Of a stretch of 64,000 nucleotides of DNA, positions 40,525 to 52,407 are shown piece after piece. Origin of the DNA: Rhodospirillales bacterium (GTDB lineage: Bacteria > Pseudomonadota > Alphaproteobacteria > Acetobacterales > Acetobacteraceae); the NCBI GenBank assembly GCA_025362815.1, contig JANYFG010000031.1, positions 1 through 64,000 on the forward strand, in the 5' to 3' direction. A program made the position numbers and the translations under genes. Under the pieces are notes generated by a model. The model did not search any database. It saw only the letters and a program-made list of their open reading frames with translations, and was not told the origin of the DNA. The stretch's first letter is position 1, and every line of letters begins with the position of its first letter.

Positions 40525-41687
40525 GGCCGCTCCAAGGGATCACGGTCGTCACCCTCGAACACGCCATCGCGGCACCGTTCGCCACCCGCCAGCTCGCCGA
40601 TCTCGGCGCCCGCGTCATCAAGATCGAGCGCCCCGGCACCGGCGATTTCGCCCGCGCCTACGACAGCCGGGCGCGCGGCCTGTCGTCTCATTTCGTCTGG
40701 ACCAACCGCTCCAAGGAAAGCCTCTCGCTCGACCTGAAGAAGCCGCAGGCCAAGGCGATCCTGTCTGCCCTGGTCGCGAAATCCGACGTCGTGGTGCAAA
40801 ACCTGGCTCCGGGTGCGGCGGCCAGGCTCGGCCTGTCGGAAGCGCTCCTGCGCCCCGCGCATCCCGGCGTGATCCTGTGCGACATCTCCGGCTACGGCGG
40901 CTCCGGCCCGTATCGGGACCGCAAGGCCTATGACCTGCTGATCCAAAGCGAAGCGGGCTTCCTGTCCGTCACCGGCACGCCAGGGGAAGGCGTGAAGGCC
41001 GGGGTTTCCATCGCCGATATCGCCGCCGGCATGTATGCCTTCACCGGCATCCTCTCGGCGCTCTACGCCCGCAAGGATACCGGCCAAGGCTGCCATCTCG
41101 ACATCTCCATGCTCGAGGCGATGGCGGAATGGATGAGTTTTCCGATGTATTACGCCATGGACGGCGCCGCCCCCCCACCGCGCGCCGGCGCCGCCCACGC
41201 CACCATCTTTCCCTACGGCCCGTTCACGGCCGGTGACGGGCGCGCGGTGATGTTCGGCCTGCAGAACGAACGGGAATGGGCCATCTTCTGCGACAAGGTG
41301 ATCGATTTCGCCGAACTGGCCACCGACCCGAGATTTGACGCCAACGCCAAGCGCGTGGCCAACCGGGCACCGCTGACCGAGATCATTCACGCCGCCTTCG
41401 CGGGTCTTGACGCCGAAGCCGTGGTCGCCCGGCTCGACGCCGCCGGCATCGCCAACGCCCGGGTGCGCGACATGGCCGAGCTCTGGTCCCATCCCCAGCT
41501 CAAGGCCCGCGACCGCTGGCGCCAGGTGGCCTCGCCCGCCGGCCCCCTGCCCGCCTTGCTCGCCCCGGCCGGCGGCGACCGCATGGACCCGATCCCGGCC
41601 CTGTCCGAACACACCGACGCCATCCTGGCCGAGCTTGGCTACGACCCCGATGCCATCACCGCCCTGCATGCGGACGGTGTGGTATGA
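40521..41687 (+). CDS. CaiB/BaiF family CoA transferase
   Basis: GITVVTLEHAIAAPFATRQLADLGARVIKIERPGTGDFAR, NRSKESLSLDLKKP, ISGYGGSGPYRDRKAYDLLIQSEAG. Confidence 0.95.
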   Translation: MRPLQGITVVTLEHAIAAPFATRQLADLGARVIKIERPGTGDFARAYDSRARGLSSHFVWTNRSKESLSLDLKKPQAKAILSALVAKSDVVVQNLAPGAAARLGLSEALLRPAHPGVILCDISGYGGSGPYRDRKAYDLLIQSEAGFLSVTGTPGEGVKAGVSIADIAAGMYAFTGILSALYARKDTGQGCHLDISMLEAMAEWMSFPMYYAMDGAAPPPRAGAAHATIFPYGPFTAGDGRAVMFGLQNEREWAIFCDKVIDFAELATDPRFDANAKRVANRAPLTEIIHAAFAGLDAEAVVARLDAAGIANARVRDMAELWSHPQLKARDRWRQVASPAGPLPALLAPAGGDRMDPIPALSEHTDAILAELGYDPDAITALHADGVV

Positions 41688-42082
41688 ACGCCGTGCATGG
41701 TATGAACGCCCGGCGCGGGTTGCAGATCGCGGTGGCGGTGTTCGGCTGCGTGCCGGTTTTCGCGGGCGCCGCCGGCGTGCTGCTGGGGCCGGGCATGACG
41801 CAGGATATCGGCTCCGCCTCGCTCGACAGCCACACGCGCTACCTCTCCGGCCTGCTGCTCGGCATCGGTCTGGTGTTCTGGTGGAACATCCCGCGCATCG
41901 AGCGCATCGGACCGCTGTTTCGCACCCTCACGCTCATCGTCGTGCTCGGCGGGCTCGCCCGCGCGCTGGGCGCCCTGCTGCACGGCATCCCGCCCGGCCC
42001 GATGGTGTTCGCCCTGGTGATGGAACTGGTGGTGACACCGCTTCTGTGCCTGTGGCAGGCTCGGATCGCCGCCCAGACATAA
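41684..42082 (+). CDS. DUF4345-type small membrane protein
   Basis: SLDSHTRYLSGLLLGIGLVFWWNIPRIERIGPLFRTLTLIVVLGGLARALGALLHG. Confidence 0.75.
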   Translation: MNAVHGMNARRGLQIAVAVFGCVPVFAGAAGVLLGPGMTQDIGSASLDSHTRYLSGLLLGIGLVFWWNIPRIERIGPLFRTLTLIVVLGGLARALGALLHGIPPGPMVFALVMELVVTPLLCLWQARIAAQT

Positions 42083-42102
42083 TTCCACAGAGGAACAACG
42101 CC

Positions 42103-42519
42103 ATGACGAAGGTTGCGGCCTATCTCAGCTTCGATGGCAACTGCGCGGAGGCGTTCGACCTCTATGCCGCGGTGTTCGGCGGCGAACCCGGCCTTCGCAT
42201 GACGTATGGACAGTCGCCGATGGCCGACGAGCTTCCGGCGGGCGCGGCCGGTCGGGTGATGCACACCTCCATGACGATCGGCGGCGTCGAGCTGATGGGG
42301 GCCGATCTCCATCCCGGGCGCCCGTATCAAAGGCCGCAGGGCATGAACGTGATGGTGGACCTCGACAGCGCCGAACGGGTGGGCGCCGCCTTCGCGCGGC
42401 TGGCGGAGGGCGGCCAAGTCACGATGCCGGTCACCGCCACCTTTTGGTCGCCGGCCTTCGGGATGGTGACGGACCGGTTCGGTACCCCCTGGATGCTGGC
42501 CTTTGTGAGCAACGGCTGA
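42103..42519 (+). CDS. VOC/PhnB-like glyoxalase superfamily protein
   Basis: MTKVAAYLSFDGNCAEAFDLYAAVFGGEPGLRMTYGQSP ... MHTSMTIGGVELMGAD ... TDRFGTPWMLAFV. Confidence 0.9.
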   Translation: MTKVAAYLSFDGNCAEAFDLYAAVFGGEPGLRMTYGQSPMADELPAGAAGRVMHTSMTIGGVELMGADLHPGRPYQRPQGMNVMVDLDSAERVGAAFARLAEGGQVTMPVTATFWSPAFGMVTDRFGTPWMLAFVSNG

Positions 42520-42526
42520 CACGCGT

Positions 42527-42606
42527 GACGAAGGCCGGCCGCGACGAAGGCCGGCCGCGACAAAAGCCGGCCGCGACGAAAGCCGGCCGCGACGAGAGCC
42601 GGCTCG
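42527..42606. repeat. Tandem array of five 16-bp units (consensus gacgaargccggccgc) filling a convergent intergenic region
   Basis: gacgaaggccggccgc x2, gacaaaagccggccgc, gacgaaagccggccgc, gacgagagccggctcg; genes end at 42519 (+) and 42608 (-). Confidence 0.93.
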
Positions 42607-42607
42607 C

Positions 42608-44698
42608 TCAGCCCGCCACCCGCGCGACGGTGCCCGCGATCAGCTCGATCTGCCGGGCGATGCGGCCCAGGGCCGCCGTGTGCGGCCCCTCCGCCAACGG
42701 CGGGTGCGGCGTAAGCGTGGTGCGTCCGGCGCCGAGCTCGGCCATCGCCGCCGCAATCCAGCCGCGCCACGCGGCCCAGGCCGACGGCTCCAGCGCACCG
42801 GGCTGCGCGCTGTCGTATTGCATCGCCGTCAGCCGCCCGGCCATGCGGCGTAACGCCGAGTCGATCACCATCGCCGCTTCCAGCCGGTCGTTCTGCGGCC
42901 CGCGGGGCTCGAGCAGCGCGCGGGCGACCGACGCCTCCACGTTGTTGGACGCAAGCCCCGCCGCCCGGCGCGCCTGCTCCAACGCCGCATTCGGAGTCTC
43001 GCGCAGGATGAAGCCGATCTCCGCGTCGGCATAGGCGCCGTGGGCCTGGATGGCGTCGCGGATCTCGGCCTCCAGCCGGTTCGGCTGCCAGTCCGGCCAG
43101 AGTAGATAGCAGGCCGCCACCGCGATCAGCCCGCCGCCCATCGTCAAGGCCACCCGTGTGCCCGCGATGGCCCAGTCGGCATAGCCGGGCAGGCCGAGTT
43201 CCACCAGCAGCACGATCATCGGCGTGAGGGCTGAGACGAACAGGCCGAAGCTCACGGGACGCAAGGTGAACGCCACCAGCGCCAGCGGAAACATCGCCAG
43301 CGCATTGCCCAAGGGCGTGGTGACGACCAGCCCCAGAAGGGCTGCGATCAAGCCGCCCAACGTGGTGCCGGCCACGCGTTCGGCCGCGCGCAGGAACGTG
43401 TTGCCGAAGAAAGGCTGCATCGTCACCAGGATGGTGATGGCCAGCCAATGATCGAACCGCCCTTCGTGCCAAAGGCTGAACCCCAAGGCGCACGCGGCCG
43501 TCACCGTCACGCGCACGGCGTGCCGGAACGCAGCCGAGCGCCAGCTGAGATTGGCGCGCAACGGGGTGATGAAGGCCTGCCACATCTGCGGCGCCCTCGC
43601 CCCCTCGCCCATCACCGGGCCACGGTCGGGGGAGGACGCCACGACAAGAAGCACCTGCAGGCGCGAGGCGATGACCGCCACCAGCGCGCGCAGCCGATCG
43701 CCCGGCGGCAGGATCTCGACGTCGCGCTCCATGGCGGCGATGGAGCGTGCGATCTGGATGTGCGCGTCGGTGCGATCGGCCAGCATCTCGTGCCCGAACA
43801 CCGCGAATAACGGGCGCAGCCGGCGGATCACGTGGGCGGCCGCCACGCGTTCGGCGGCAGCCGCCGTCTCCAGCAGGTCGCTCAGCGCGATCATGGCGCC
43901 GAACAGCTGGTCGGCGGTCTCTACCCGCAGCAGGCTCTGGCTGGCCCGGCTGCTCATGGGGCCACGGCCGCGCATGGTGTCCAGAATGGTGGTGCGCGCC
44001 GCCTCGATGGCGGTGCGCACGGTGCGCCGGTGGGCGCGGGCGTGAAAGGCCCAGGCGGCGACGTCGATCTCCGGCTCGCTCAGCAGCGCGCGCAGGTCGC
44101 GGGCCTGCGCCGCCAATGCCTCGTACGCGCGCGCCAGCGCCCGCCGCACCGGCTGGAACGGGCGGATACGCCACAGCAGCATCGTCAGAAGCGTGGCCCA
44201 GGCGCCACCGCCCGCAAACATCGCGCCCAGATAAAGGGCGGTGCCGAATTCGGTGGTGGGATGATCCAGCGACAGCACGGCCACCACCGACAGGAACATG
44301 CCCACCTGCTGCGCCTGCGGACCATAGATCCGCACGAAGGATGCGGCAAAGATCACCAGCACGCCGAACGGAAAGGCGGCCAGCGGCCCCAGCCCGCCCA
44401 CCAGCCCGCGCACCAGCCCACCGGTGGCGATCACCAGCGCGCCGAAGCCCGCGAAGCACAGCAGCGCCGGCAGGCGTCGGCGCAACGGTCCGCCGATGTC
44501 GCACAGCGAGGTGAACAGCGCCGCCAGCGCCGCCTCGCCGAGGCCGGGCAGGCCCAGCACCGTGCTCGCCGCCATGATCACCGCGATCGACAGCGCCGCG
44601 CGCGTGCCCTCCATCAGGCTGATGGCGCGAATGTCGAACGCGATCGGCAACCGGGCGAGGTCGGGCAGCGCCCTTCGGATCTGGCTGGGCCGTGGCAT
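42608..44698 (-). CDS. FUSC-family (aromatic acid exporter-like) inner membrane protein
   Basis: Duplicated hydrophobic blocks with WxxxI/L FUSC pattern (FDHWLAITILVTMQPFFGNTFLRAAERVAGTTLGGLIAALL). Confidence 0.87.
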   Translation of the reverse strand: MPRPSQIRRALPDLARLPIAFDIRAISLMEGTRAALSIAVIMAASTVLGLPGLGEAALAALFTSLCDIGGPLRRRLPALLCFAGFGALVIATGGLVRGLVGGLGPLAAFPFGVLVIFAASFVRIYGPQAQQVGMFLSVVAVLSLDHPTTEFGTALYLGAMFAGGGAWATLLTMLLWRIRPFQPVRRALARAYEALAAQARDLRALLSEPEIDVAAWAFHARAHRRTVRTAIEAARTTILDTMRGRGPMSSRASQSLLRVETADQLFGAMIALSDLLETAAAAERVAAAHVIRRLRPLFAVFGHEMLADRTDAHIQIARSIAAMERDVEILPPGDRLRALVAVIASRLQVLLVVASSPDRGPVMGEGARAPQMWQAFITPLRANLSWRSAAFRHAVRVTVTAACALGFSLWHEGRFDHWLAITILVTMQPFFGNTFLRAAERVAGTTLGGLIAALLGLVVTTPLGNALAMFPLALVAFTLRPVSFGLFVSALTPMIVLLVELGLPGYADWAIAGTRVALTMGGGLIAVAACYLLWPDWQPNRLEAEIRDAIQAHGAYADAEIGFILRETPNAALEQARRAAGLASNNVEASVARALLEPRGPQNDRLEAAMVIDSALRRMAGRLTAMQYDSAQPGALEPSAWAAWRGWIAAAMAELGAGRTTLTPHPPLAEGPHTAALGRIARQIELIAGTVARVAG

Positions 44699-44709
44699 GG
44701 CTGTGCGTC

Positions 44710-46107
44710 TCAGATCGCGGCGCGCTCTTCCGAGTTCAGTCCGAGCTGTTTCAGCTTGCGATGCAAGGCCGAGCGTTCCATGCCCACGAACCCAGCCGTG
44801 CGGCTAATGTTGCCGCCGAACCGCAGCAGCTGCGCGTGCAGATACTGTGTCTCGAACAGATCACGCGCCTCACGCAACGGCAGCGCCATCACATCGGCGG
44901 ACGGATCGGCGTTGAACAAGGCCGGGGCCGCCGAGCCGATCTCCGGCGGCAGCATTTCGGCGCGTATCGGGTCGGCCGGGCCACCCGGCGCCATGATCAG
45001 CAGCCAGTCCACGAGGTTGCGCAGCTGGCGCACGTTGCCGGGCCAGTCATACGCCTGAAGGGCGGCCACCGCATCCGCCGACAGGTCGCGCGCCGGCTGG
45101 CCGGACAGCTCGGCCGACCGCAGCAGGAACTGGCGCGCCAGCCCCGGCACATCCTCACGCCGCTCGCGCAGGGACGGCACCCGCAGCGGCACCACCGCCA
45201 GGCGGTAATAAAGGTCCTCACGGAACCGCCCGGCGGCGATCTCGGCCGGCAGGTCGCGGTTCGAGGTGGCGATCACCCGCACATCCACCTTCACCCGCGC
45301 CGAGCCGCCCAGCCGCTCGAAGGTCTGATCCTGCAAGGCGCGCACGATCTTGCCCTGGGTTTCCAGCGGCATGTCGCTGACCTCGTCGAGCAGCAACGTG
45401 CCGCCATGCGCGCGTTCCAGCACGCCGGCGCGGCGCGGCTGGGTGGCGCTGTCGGTGCCGGCCTCCACGCCGAACAGCTCCTCCTCGAAGCGCGAGGGAT
45501 TGAGAATGGCGCAGTTGAGCGATACGAACGGCCCCTCCGCGCGACGCGAACGGGCGTGGATCATGCGCGCCACCACCTCCTTGCCCACGCCCGCGGGGCC
45601 CGAGATCAACACGCGCGACCCGGTGGGCGCCACCTTCTCCACGCCCTGGCGCAGACCCACGATGGCCGCGCTCTCCCCCGTCAGCTGCGTCTCGGGCCCG
45701 GCCCGCAGCCGCAGCTCGGCATTCTCCCGCGCGAGGTTGGCGGCTTCCAGCGCACGGCGGATGATCAGCAGCAACCGGTCCGTCTGGAACGGCTTTTCGA
45801 TGAAGTCATACGCGCCGTGCTGGATGGCCGTGACGGCGGTCTCGATGTTGCCGTGGCCGGACATCATCACCACCGGCACCACCGGCTCCTCCGACTGCAG
45901 CGCCTTCAGAATGCCCAGCCCGTCCAGCTTGCTGCCCTGCAGCCACACGTCGAGGATCACCAGCGACGGACGGCGGGCGCGAAAGGCGGCGATGGCGGCG
46001 TCGGAATGGGCGGCCTGGCGCGTTTCATAGCCCTCGTCGCGCAGGATACCCTCCACCAGCATGCGGATATCGGGCTCGTCGTCGACGATCAGGATCTCAT
46101 AGGCCAT
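44710..46107 (-). CDS. ntrX: NtrX response regulator with AAA+ domain lacking the GAFTGA loop
   Basis: EILIVDDEPDIRMLVEGILRDEGYETRQA receiver; LISGPAGVGKEVVARMIH; LFGVEAGTDSATQPRRAGVLERAHGGTLLLDEV; HTH ISRTAGFVGMERSALHRKLKQLGL. Confidence 0.93.
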   Translation of the reverse strand: MAYEILIVDDEPDIRMLVEGILRDEGYETRQAAHSDAAIAAFRARRPSLVILDVWLQGSKLDGLGILKALQSEEPVVPVVMMSGHGNIETAVTAIQHGAYDFIEKPFQTDRLLLIIRRALEAANLARENAELRLRAGPETQLTGESAAIVGLRQGVEKVAPTGSRVLISGPAGVGKEVVARMIHARSRRAEGPFVSLNCAILNPSRFEEELFGVEAGTDSATQPRRAGVLERAHGGTLLLDEVSDMPLETQGKIVRALQDQTFERLGGSARVKVDVRVIATSNRDLPAEIAAGRFREDLYYRLAVVPLRVPSLRERREDVPGLARQFLLRSAELSGQPARDLSADAVAALQAYDWPGNVRQLRNLVDWLLIMAPGGPADPIRAEMLPPEIGSAAPALFNADPSADVMALPLREARDLFETQYLHAQLLRFGGNISRTAGFVGMERSALHRKLKQLGLNSEERAAI

Positions 46108-46125
46108 CGCTATCTCCCGGGGCGT

Positions 46126-48459
46126 TCATGTCTCGCCTGCGTGTTCGCGGCGCGGCGTGATGCCAGGTTGCGAGGACGCCGCCGGCAGGCACAGCATCAC
46201 CACGGCGCCGACGCCCTCTGGATTGTCTTCGAGCACGATGCGCCCGCCATGGTCCTCCATGATCTTCTTCACGATCGCCAGCCCCAGACCGGTGCCTTTC
46301 GGCTTGTGCGTCACGTAAGGCTCGGCCAGCCGCCCGCGATCCTCCTGCGGCAGGCCGATCCCGTTATCCCCCACGCGGATGCAGATTTCGGTGGCATCCA
46401 ACGCGATATCGACTCGGATGCGGCCCGGCGTTTCCGGATCGTGGCGCATCGCCACCCCATCGGCGGCGTTCTGCAACAGATTGGTCAGCGCCTGCCCGAT
46501 CTGCCGGCTGTCGCACGCCACCATCGGCCCCTGATCGGGGAGGTCCACCTGCCACATGATCTCAGGATGCGCCTGGCGTTGCAGCACCATGGCCTCACGC
46601 ACCACGCGCGACAGATCGGCGGGCTTGATCACCGGCAGCGGCATGCGCGCAAAGGCGGAAAACTCGTCGACCATGCGCCCGATATCGCCGACGGAGCGCA
46701 CGATGGTGTCGGCGCATTGGATGAAGGTTTCGGGATCGGACGTGATCTCGCGCGCGAACCGCCGCTTCAGGCGTTCGGCGGAAAGCTGGATGGGTGTCAG
46801 CGGGTTCTTGATCTCGTGCGCGATGCGGCGGGCCACATCGGCCCAGGCGGCCTTGCGCTGGGCGGCCTGCAACTGGGTGATATCGTCGAACGTCGCCACG
46901 AAGCCGCGGTTTTGCGGAAGCGTCTCGTCGTCCGGCGCGTGCTCGTGGGGGTGATCCTGCGGATGAGTATGCACGGGCCGATCGGCCCCGATCCGCACGA
47001 GCAGAATGCGCCGCGCGTTGGCGGAGCCGATTTCAAGCTCGGCGGTGTGCGCCATATGCGGCTCCGTCAACGCAGACGCGATCAGCGGGCCGAATTCCGG
47101 CACCAGCGACACCAGCGGACGGCCCACCGCCCCCAGCAGGTCCAACCCCAGCAACGCCGACGCGGCCCTGTTCGGCAGTTCGATGGCGCCCTGCCGGTCC
47201 AGCCCGATCACGCCCGCCGACACGCCGGACAGCACCGCTTCGGTGAAGCGACGGCGCTGGTCGATCTGGCCGTAGGCGTCCATCAGCTCGCCGCGCTGGG
47301 CGGAGAGCTGGCCCGTCATGCGGTTGAAGGCGCGGCTGAGGTCGGCCACCTCGTCGTCCGACGCCGATTCCGGCACGCGGGTGGCGAGGTCACCGGCGCG
47401 CACCCGTTCGGCGGCGAAGATCAGGCGCCCGATCGGCCGCGCGATCTGGTTGGCCAGCAACAGCCCGATCAGCACCGCGGCCGACAGCACCAGCAGCGCC
47501 ACCACGGCAAAGATCAGCACGAAGGTGATCTGCAGACCGGTGCGGTTCTCGTCGAGCCGGTCGTATTCGGCCACCGACTCCTCGGTGCGGTTCATATGCT
47601 CCAGGATCTGCACGTCCACGGGCCGGCTGATCAGCAGCATCAGCGGCGGCTTGGTGTCCATCTGCACCAAAGCGCGCACGCGCTTGGTCTCCTCGCCGAA
47701 CACCGCCACCTCGCCGCCCTTGGCCACGCTCATGGCCCAGGGCGGTGGCGGATCGGCGCCAAACCCGCCCATCGCCCCGGTCGAGACGATCACCTGGCTG
47801 GTGGTCGGCTCGAACATCACGGCCTCGGCCAGCCCGCGCGCCACGGATTGTTCGTAAAGCACCTGACCGAATGTGTTGGGATCGCTGCGCAGTTCGTCCA
47901 TCGCCCGAATGAGGTAGTCCGACATGCCAACGGCATCGGCGCGAATATGGTTGCGGTGCTCCTCCAGGTAGCCCTGGCTGGCCTGAAGGCTTTCATGCAG
48001 CGCCGTGCGAACCCGGTCGTTGAACCAGGTCTGGATGCCGAGGTTGAAGAAGAACGTGGCGAACACGGCCACGACGATGGCGGGGGTGACGGCCACCACG
48101 CCGAACAGCACCACCAGCCGCACATGCAGCCGCGACCCCGCCGAGCCCCGGCGACGCTCCACCCAAACGCGCACGAGCCGCACGCCCAACACAAGGCCCA
48201 GGGGCAGCAGCACCACCAGATTGGCGATCACCAGACCGTAGGCCACCCCGTCGCCGCGCGGGCCGAGCCGCAGCCCGCCCGACAGCACCACGAAGGTCGC
48301 AACCCCCAAGGCCAGCGCCACCACCGCGAGGATCAGCGTGAAAACGCGGCCGAGCAGCAATTCGCCAAGCCCGCGCGACGTGGTGGGGCTCGACTCCATC
48401 GGCACCGGGTCGGCCGCGCTCATCGCAGGAATGGCCAGCCCTGCGGGCAGCTGCGGCAT
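46126..48459 (-). CDS. ntrY: NtrY sensor histidine kinase
   Basis: N-terminal TMs, HAMP, PAS, WADVARRIAHEIKNPLTPIQLSAERLKRRF, N/G boxes. Confidence 0.95.
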   Translation of the reverse strand: MPQLPAGLAIPAMSAADPVPMESSPTTSRGLGELLLGRVFTLILAVVALALGVATFVVLSGGLRLGPRGDGVAYGLVIANLVVLLPLGLVLGVRLVRVWVERRRGSAGSRLHVRLVVLFGVVAVTPAIVVAVFATFFFNLGIQTWFNDRVRTALHESLQASQGYLEEHRNHIRADAVGMSDYLIRAMDELRSDPNTFGQVLYEQSVARGLAEAVMFEPTTSQVIVSTGAMGGFGADPPPPWAMSVAKGGEVAVFGEETKRVRALVQMDTKPPLMLLISRPVDVQILEHMNRTEESVAEYDRLDENRTGLQITFVLIFAVVALLVLSAAVLIGLLLANQIARPIGRLIFAAERVRAGDLATRVPESASDDEVADLSRAFNRMTGQLSAQRGELMDAYGQIDQRRRFTEAVLSGVSAGVIGLDRQGAIELPNRAASALLGLDLLGAVGRPLVSLVPEFGPLIASALTEPHMAHTAELEIGSANARRILLVRIGADRPVHTHPQDHPHEHAPDDETLPQNRGFVATFDDITQLQAAQRKAAWADVARRIAHEIKNPLTPIQLSAERLKRRFAREITSDPETFIQCADTIVRSVGDIGRMVDEFSAFARMPLPVIKPADLSRVVREAMVLQRQAHPEIMWQVDLPDQGPMVACDSRQIGQALTNLLQNAADGVAMRHDPETPGRIRVDIALDATEICIRVGDNGIGLPQEDRGRLAEPYVTHKPKGTGLGLAIVKKIMEDHGGRIVLEDNPEGVGAVVMLCLPAASSQPGITPRREHAGET

Positions 48460-48473
48460 ATGCTCCGGCGCGT

Positions 48474-49982
<1,509 letters not shown>

Positions 49983-50061
49983 GATATCCCTGGATCAGGC
50001 CCGGAGAGGGCGGTGGGTCGGCGTGCGCGCGGGTCTCGGCCGGATTGTCCGAAGGTATGCG

Positions 50062-51243
50062 TCAGAGCATGTCCTGCTTGTCGTCCGGCAGGATCGGCAG
50101 ATGCAGGCGGAACTCGGTGCGGCCGGGCCGGCTGTCGACCTCGATCAGACCGCCGTGGTCCGCGATGATCTTCGCCACCAAAGCGAGCCCCAGCCCGCTG
50201 CCGCTGGGTTTGGACGACACGAAGGGGTCGAACAGGTTCGGCATGATATCGTCTGAAATGCCTGGCCCGTTGTCGCGCACGCACACCAGCAACGGCAGCT
50301 GCATGCGATGCTCACTGCCGGGCACGGCCAGGCGCATGCCGTGCTGATAGGCGGTGGTCAGCACGATCTCGCCATGCGTGGCGGTCTCGCCGGACGTGAT
50401 CGATTCCGCCGCGTTCTTCACCAGGTTGAGGATCACCTGCACCAGCTGGTCCCGGTTGCCGAGCACGGAGGGCAGGCTTGGGTCGTAGATCTCGCGAAAG
50501 CCGATATGGGCGGCAAAACCGGACTGCGCGAGCCGGCGCACGCGTTCCAGCACGCGATGGATGTTCACCGCGCCGCGCTCGATCGGCTTCTCGCCGAACA
50601 CCTCCATGCGGTCCACGAGGTCGCGGATGCGATCGGCCTCCTCGCGGATCAGCACCGTCAGCTCGCGGTCGGCATCGCCCACGCTGGCCTCCAGCAGCTG
50701 CGCGGCGCCCCTTATGCCGGAGAGCGGGTTCTTCACCTCATGCGCCAGGATCGCCGCCATGCCCGCCACGGACCGCGCGGCCGAACGCGATGTCAGCTGC
50801 CGGTCGAGCGCGCGGGCGGCCGAGGCATCCTGCAGCACCAGCACCACCGAGCCCGGCTCCTCCGGAAACGGCGAGGCCTGCACCGTGATGCCCGCCTTGC
50901 GCAGCCGGGGGCTTTCGAAATTCATGTCGTGATCGGCGATGGTCACGTCAGCCAGCCGAACCTGCGCCAGAAGGGAGAAAATCGGATGATCGTCCGCCAG
51001 CAGATCGGACAGCCGCATGCCGCCCAGCTGCGACGTGGACAGGCCCAGAAACTGCTCGGCGGCCTGGTTGGCGAAACAGAAGAGATTATCGGCCGACAGC
51101 ACCACGACAGGCACTGCCAGGGCTGACAGCAACGCCGAAGGGTCCGGCGCGCGCCGGTCGTGCGCGTGGTGGGATGCAGTGGCGCCGCGTGTGACCACGG
51201 CGAACATGCTGCGCTCGGGAGTGATCTTCATGAGCCCGGTCAT
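50062..51243 (-). CDS. ntrB: Nitrogen regulation sensor kinase NtrB
   Basis: PAS domain; [68 protein letters not shown]. Confidence 0.95.
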   Translation of the reverse strand: MTGLMKITPERSMFAVVTRGATASHHAHDRRAPDPSALLSALAVPVVVLSADNLFCFANQAAEQFLGLSTSQLGGMRLSDLLADDHPIFSLLAQVRLADVTIADHDMNFESPRLRKAGITVQASPFPEEPGSVVLVLQDASAARALDRQLTSRSAARSVAGMAAILAHEVKNPLSGIRGAAQLLEASVGDADRELTVLIREEADRIRDLVDRMEVFGEKPIERGAVNIHRVLERVRRLAQSGFAAHIGFREIYDPSLPSVLGNRDQLVQVILNLVKNAAESITSGETATHGEIVLTTAYQHGMRLAVPGSEHRMQLPLLVCVRDNGPGISDDIMPNLFDPFVSSKPSGSGLGLALVAKIIADHGGLIEVDSRPGRTEFRLHLPILPDDKQDML

Positions 51244-52298
51244 GCCGCCTGCGCCAGCACGAAGGCGCGCGTGTCCGCCCGCTCGGCGCCGCGTTCGATC
51301 AACGGATCATAGAACTGGTCGATCAGATCCAGAACCTCGGGGATCGTGTTCGTGCGCATCGCGGTGGTGCGAAACTCTGCCGAGCCGTAGAGCCCGCGCG
51401 AATACCAGGCGAGATGCTTGCGCGCGAGGCGCATGCCGGGCTCGGACCCGAAATGCGCGAGCATGGCGTGATAATGCCGCAGCAGGATGGATTTCTGCGC
51501 CGCCAGATCCGGCTCGGCCAGGCGTTCGCCGGTGCGCAGGAAATGGCCGATATGCGCGGGCGCCCAGGGCCTGCCATAGGCGCCGCGCCCCACCATCACG
51601 CCGTCCGCGCCGGAGCGTTGCAAGGCCAGCACGGCGTCGTCCTCGCTCACGATGTCGCCGTTGGCGATCACCGGAATGGACACCGCCTCCTTCACCTCGC
51701 GTATGAAATCCCAGTCGGCCACGCCGGTGTAGAACATCTGCCGGGTGCGGCCATGCACCGTCAGCATCCGGATGCCGCAGCGTTCGGCGATACGCGCCAG
51801 GCTCGGGGCGTTGAGGCTCGCATGGTCCCAGCCCATGCGCATCTTCAGCGTCACGGGCACCGGCACCGCCGCCACCACCGCCTCCAGGATCCGCGCGGCC
51901 GCGATCTCGTCGCGCATCAGGGCGCTTCCGGCCATCATGCCCACGGCCACCTTCTTCACCGGGCAGCCGAAATTGATGTCGATCAGATCGGCGCCAAGCC
52001 CCACGGCGATGCGCGCCGCCTCCGCCATCGCCTGCGGATCGCAGCCGGCGAGCTGGATGGAGGATGGCGTGCCATCGAGGCTGGCCATCCGCAGCGTGGC
52101 CTTGTTCTCGTGCACCATGGCCCAGGAGGCGATCATCTCCGACACCACCAAGGACGCGCCGAGCTCGCGGGCGAGCCTGCGAAACGGCAGATCCGTCACG
52201 CCCGAAAGCGGCGCCAGGATCACCGGCGTCTCGATCGTCACGCGGCCCAGGGTGATCGGGGCGAGTTGGGGATGCAAAGATGCTAAATTGCCCATCAT
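51240..52298 (-). CDS. dusB: tRNA-dihydrouridine synthase
   Basis: [81 protein letters not shown]. Confidence 0.95.
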   Translation of the reverse strand: MMGNLASLHPQLAPITLGRVTIETPVILAPLSGVTDLPFRRLARELGASLVVSEMIASWAMVHENKATLRMASLDGTPSSIQLAGCDPQAMAEAARIAVGLGADLIDINFGCPVKKVAVGMMAGSALMRDEIAAARILEAVVAAVPVPVTLKMRMGWDHASLNAPSLARIAERCGIRMLTVHGRTRQMFYTGVADWDFIREVKEAVSIPVIANGDIVSEDDAVLALQRSGADGVMVGRGAYGRPWAPAHIGHFLRTGERLAEPDLAAQKSILLRHYHAMLAHFGSEPGMRLARKHLAWYSRGLYGSAEFRTTAMRTNTIPEVLDLIDQFYDPLIERGAERADTRAFVLAQAA

Positions 52299-52407
52299 TT
52301 GGGCAAACTACTGAAACGCTCCGTGTCACGCAATGCACACCCCTCGGTGTCCTCATCGGCACGGGTGCGATTGACGGCGCCTTCGGGCCCGGACAGTTTG
52401 CGCCATC

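Noticed and set aside
42327-44504. 725-aa minus-strand ORF alternative to the FUSC gene
   Set aside because: Gly/Arg/Ala-rich out-of-frame reading of the FUSC gene; no motifs.
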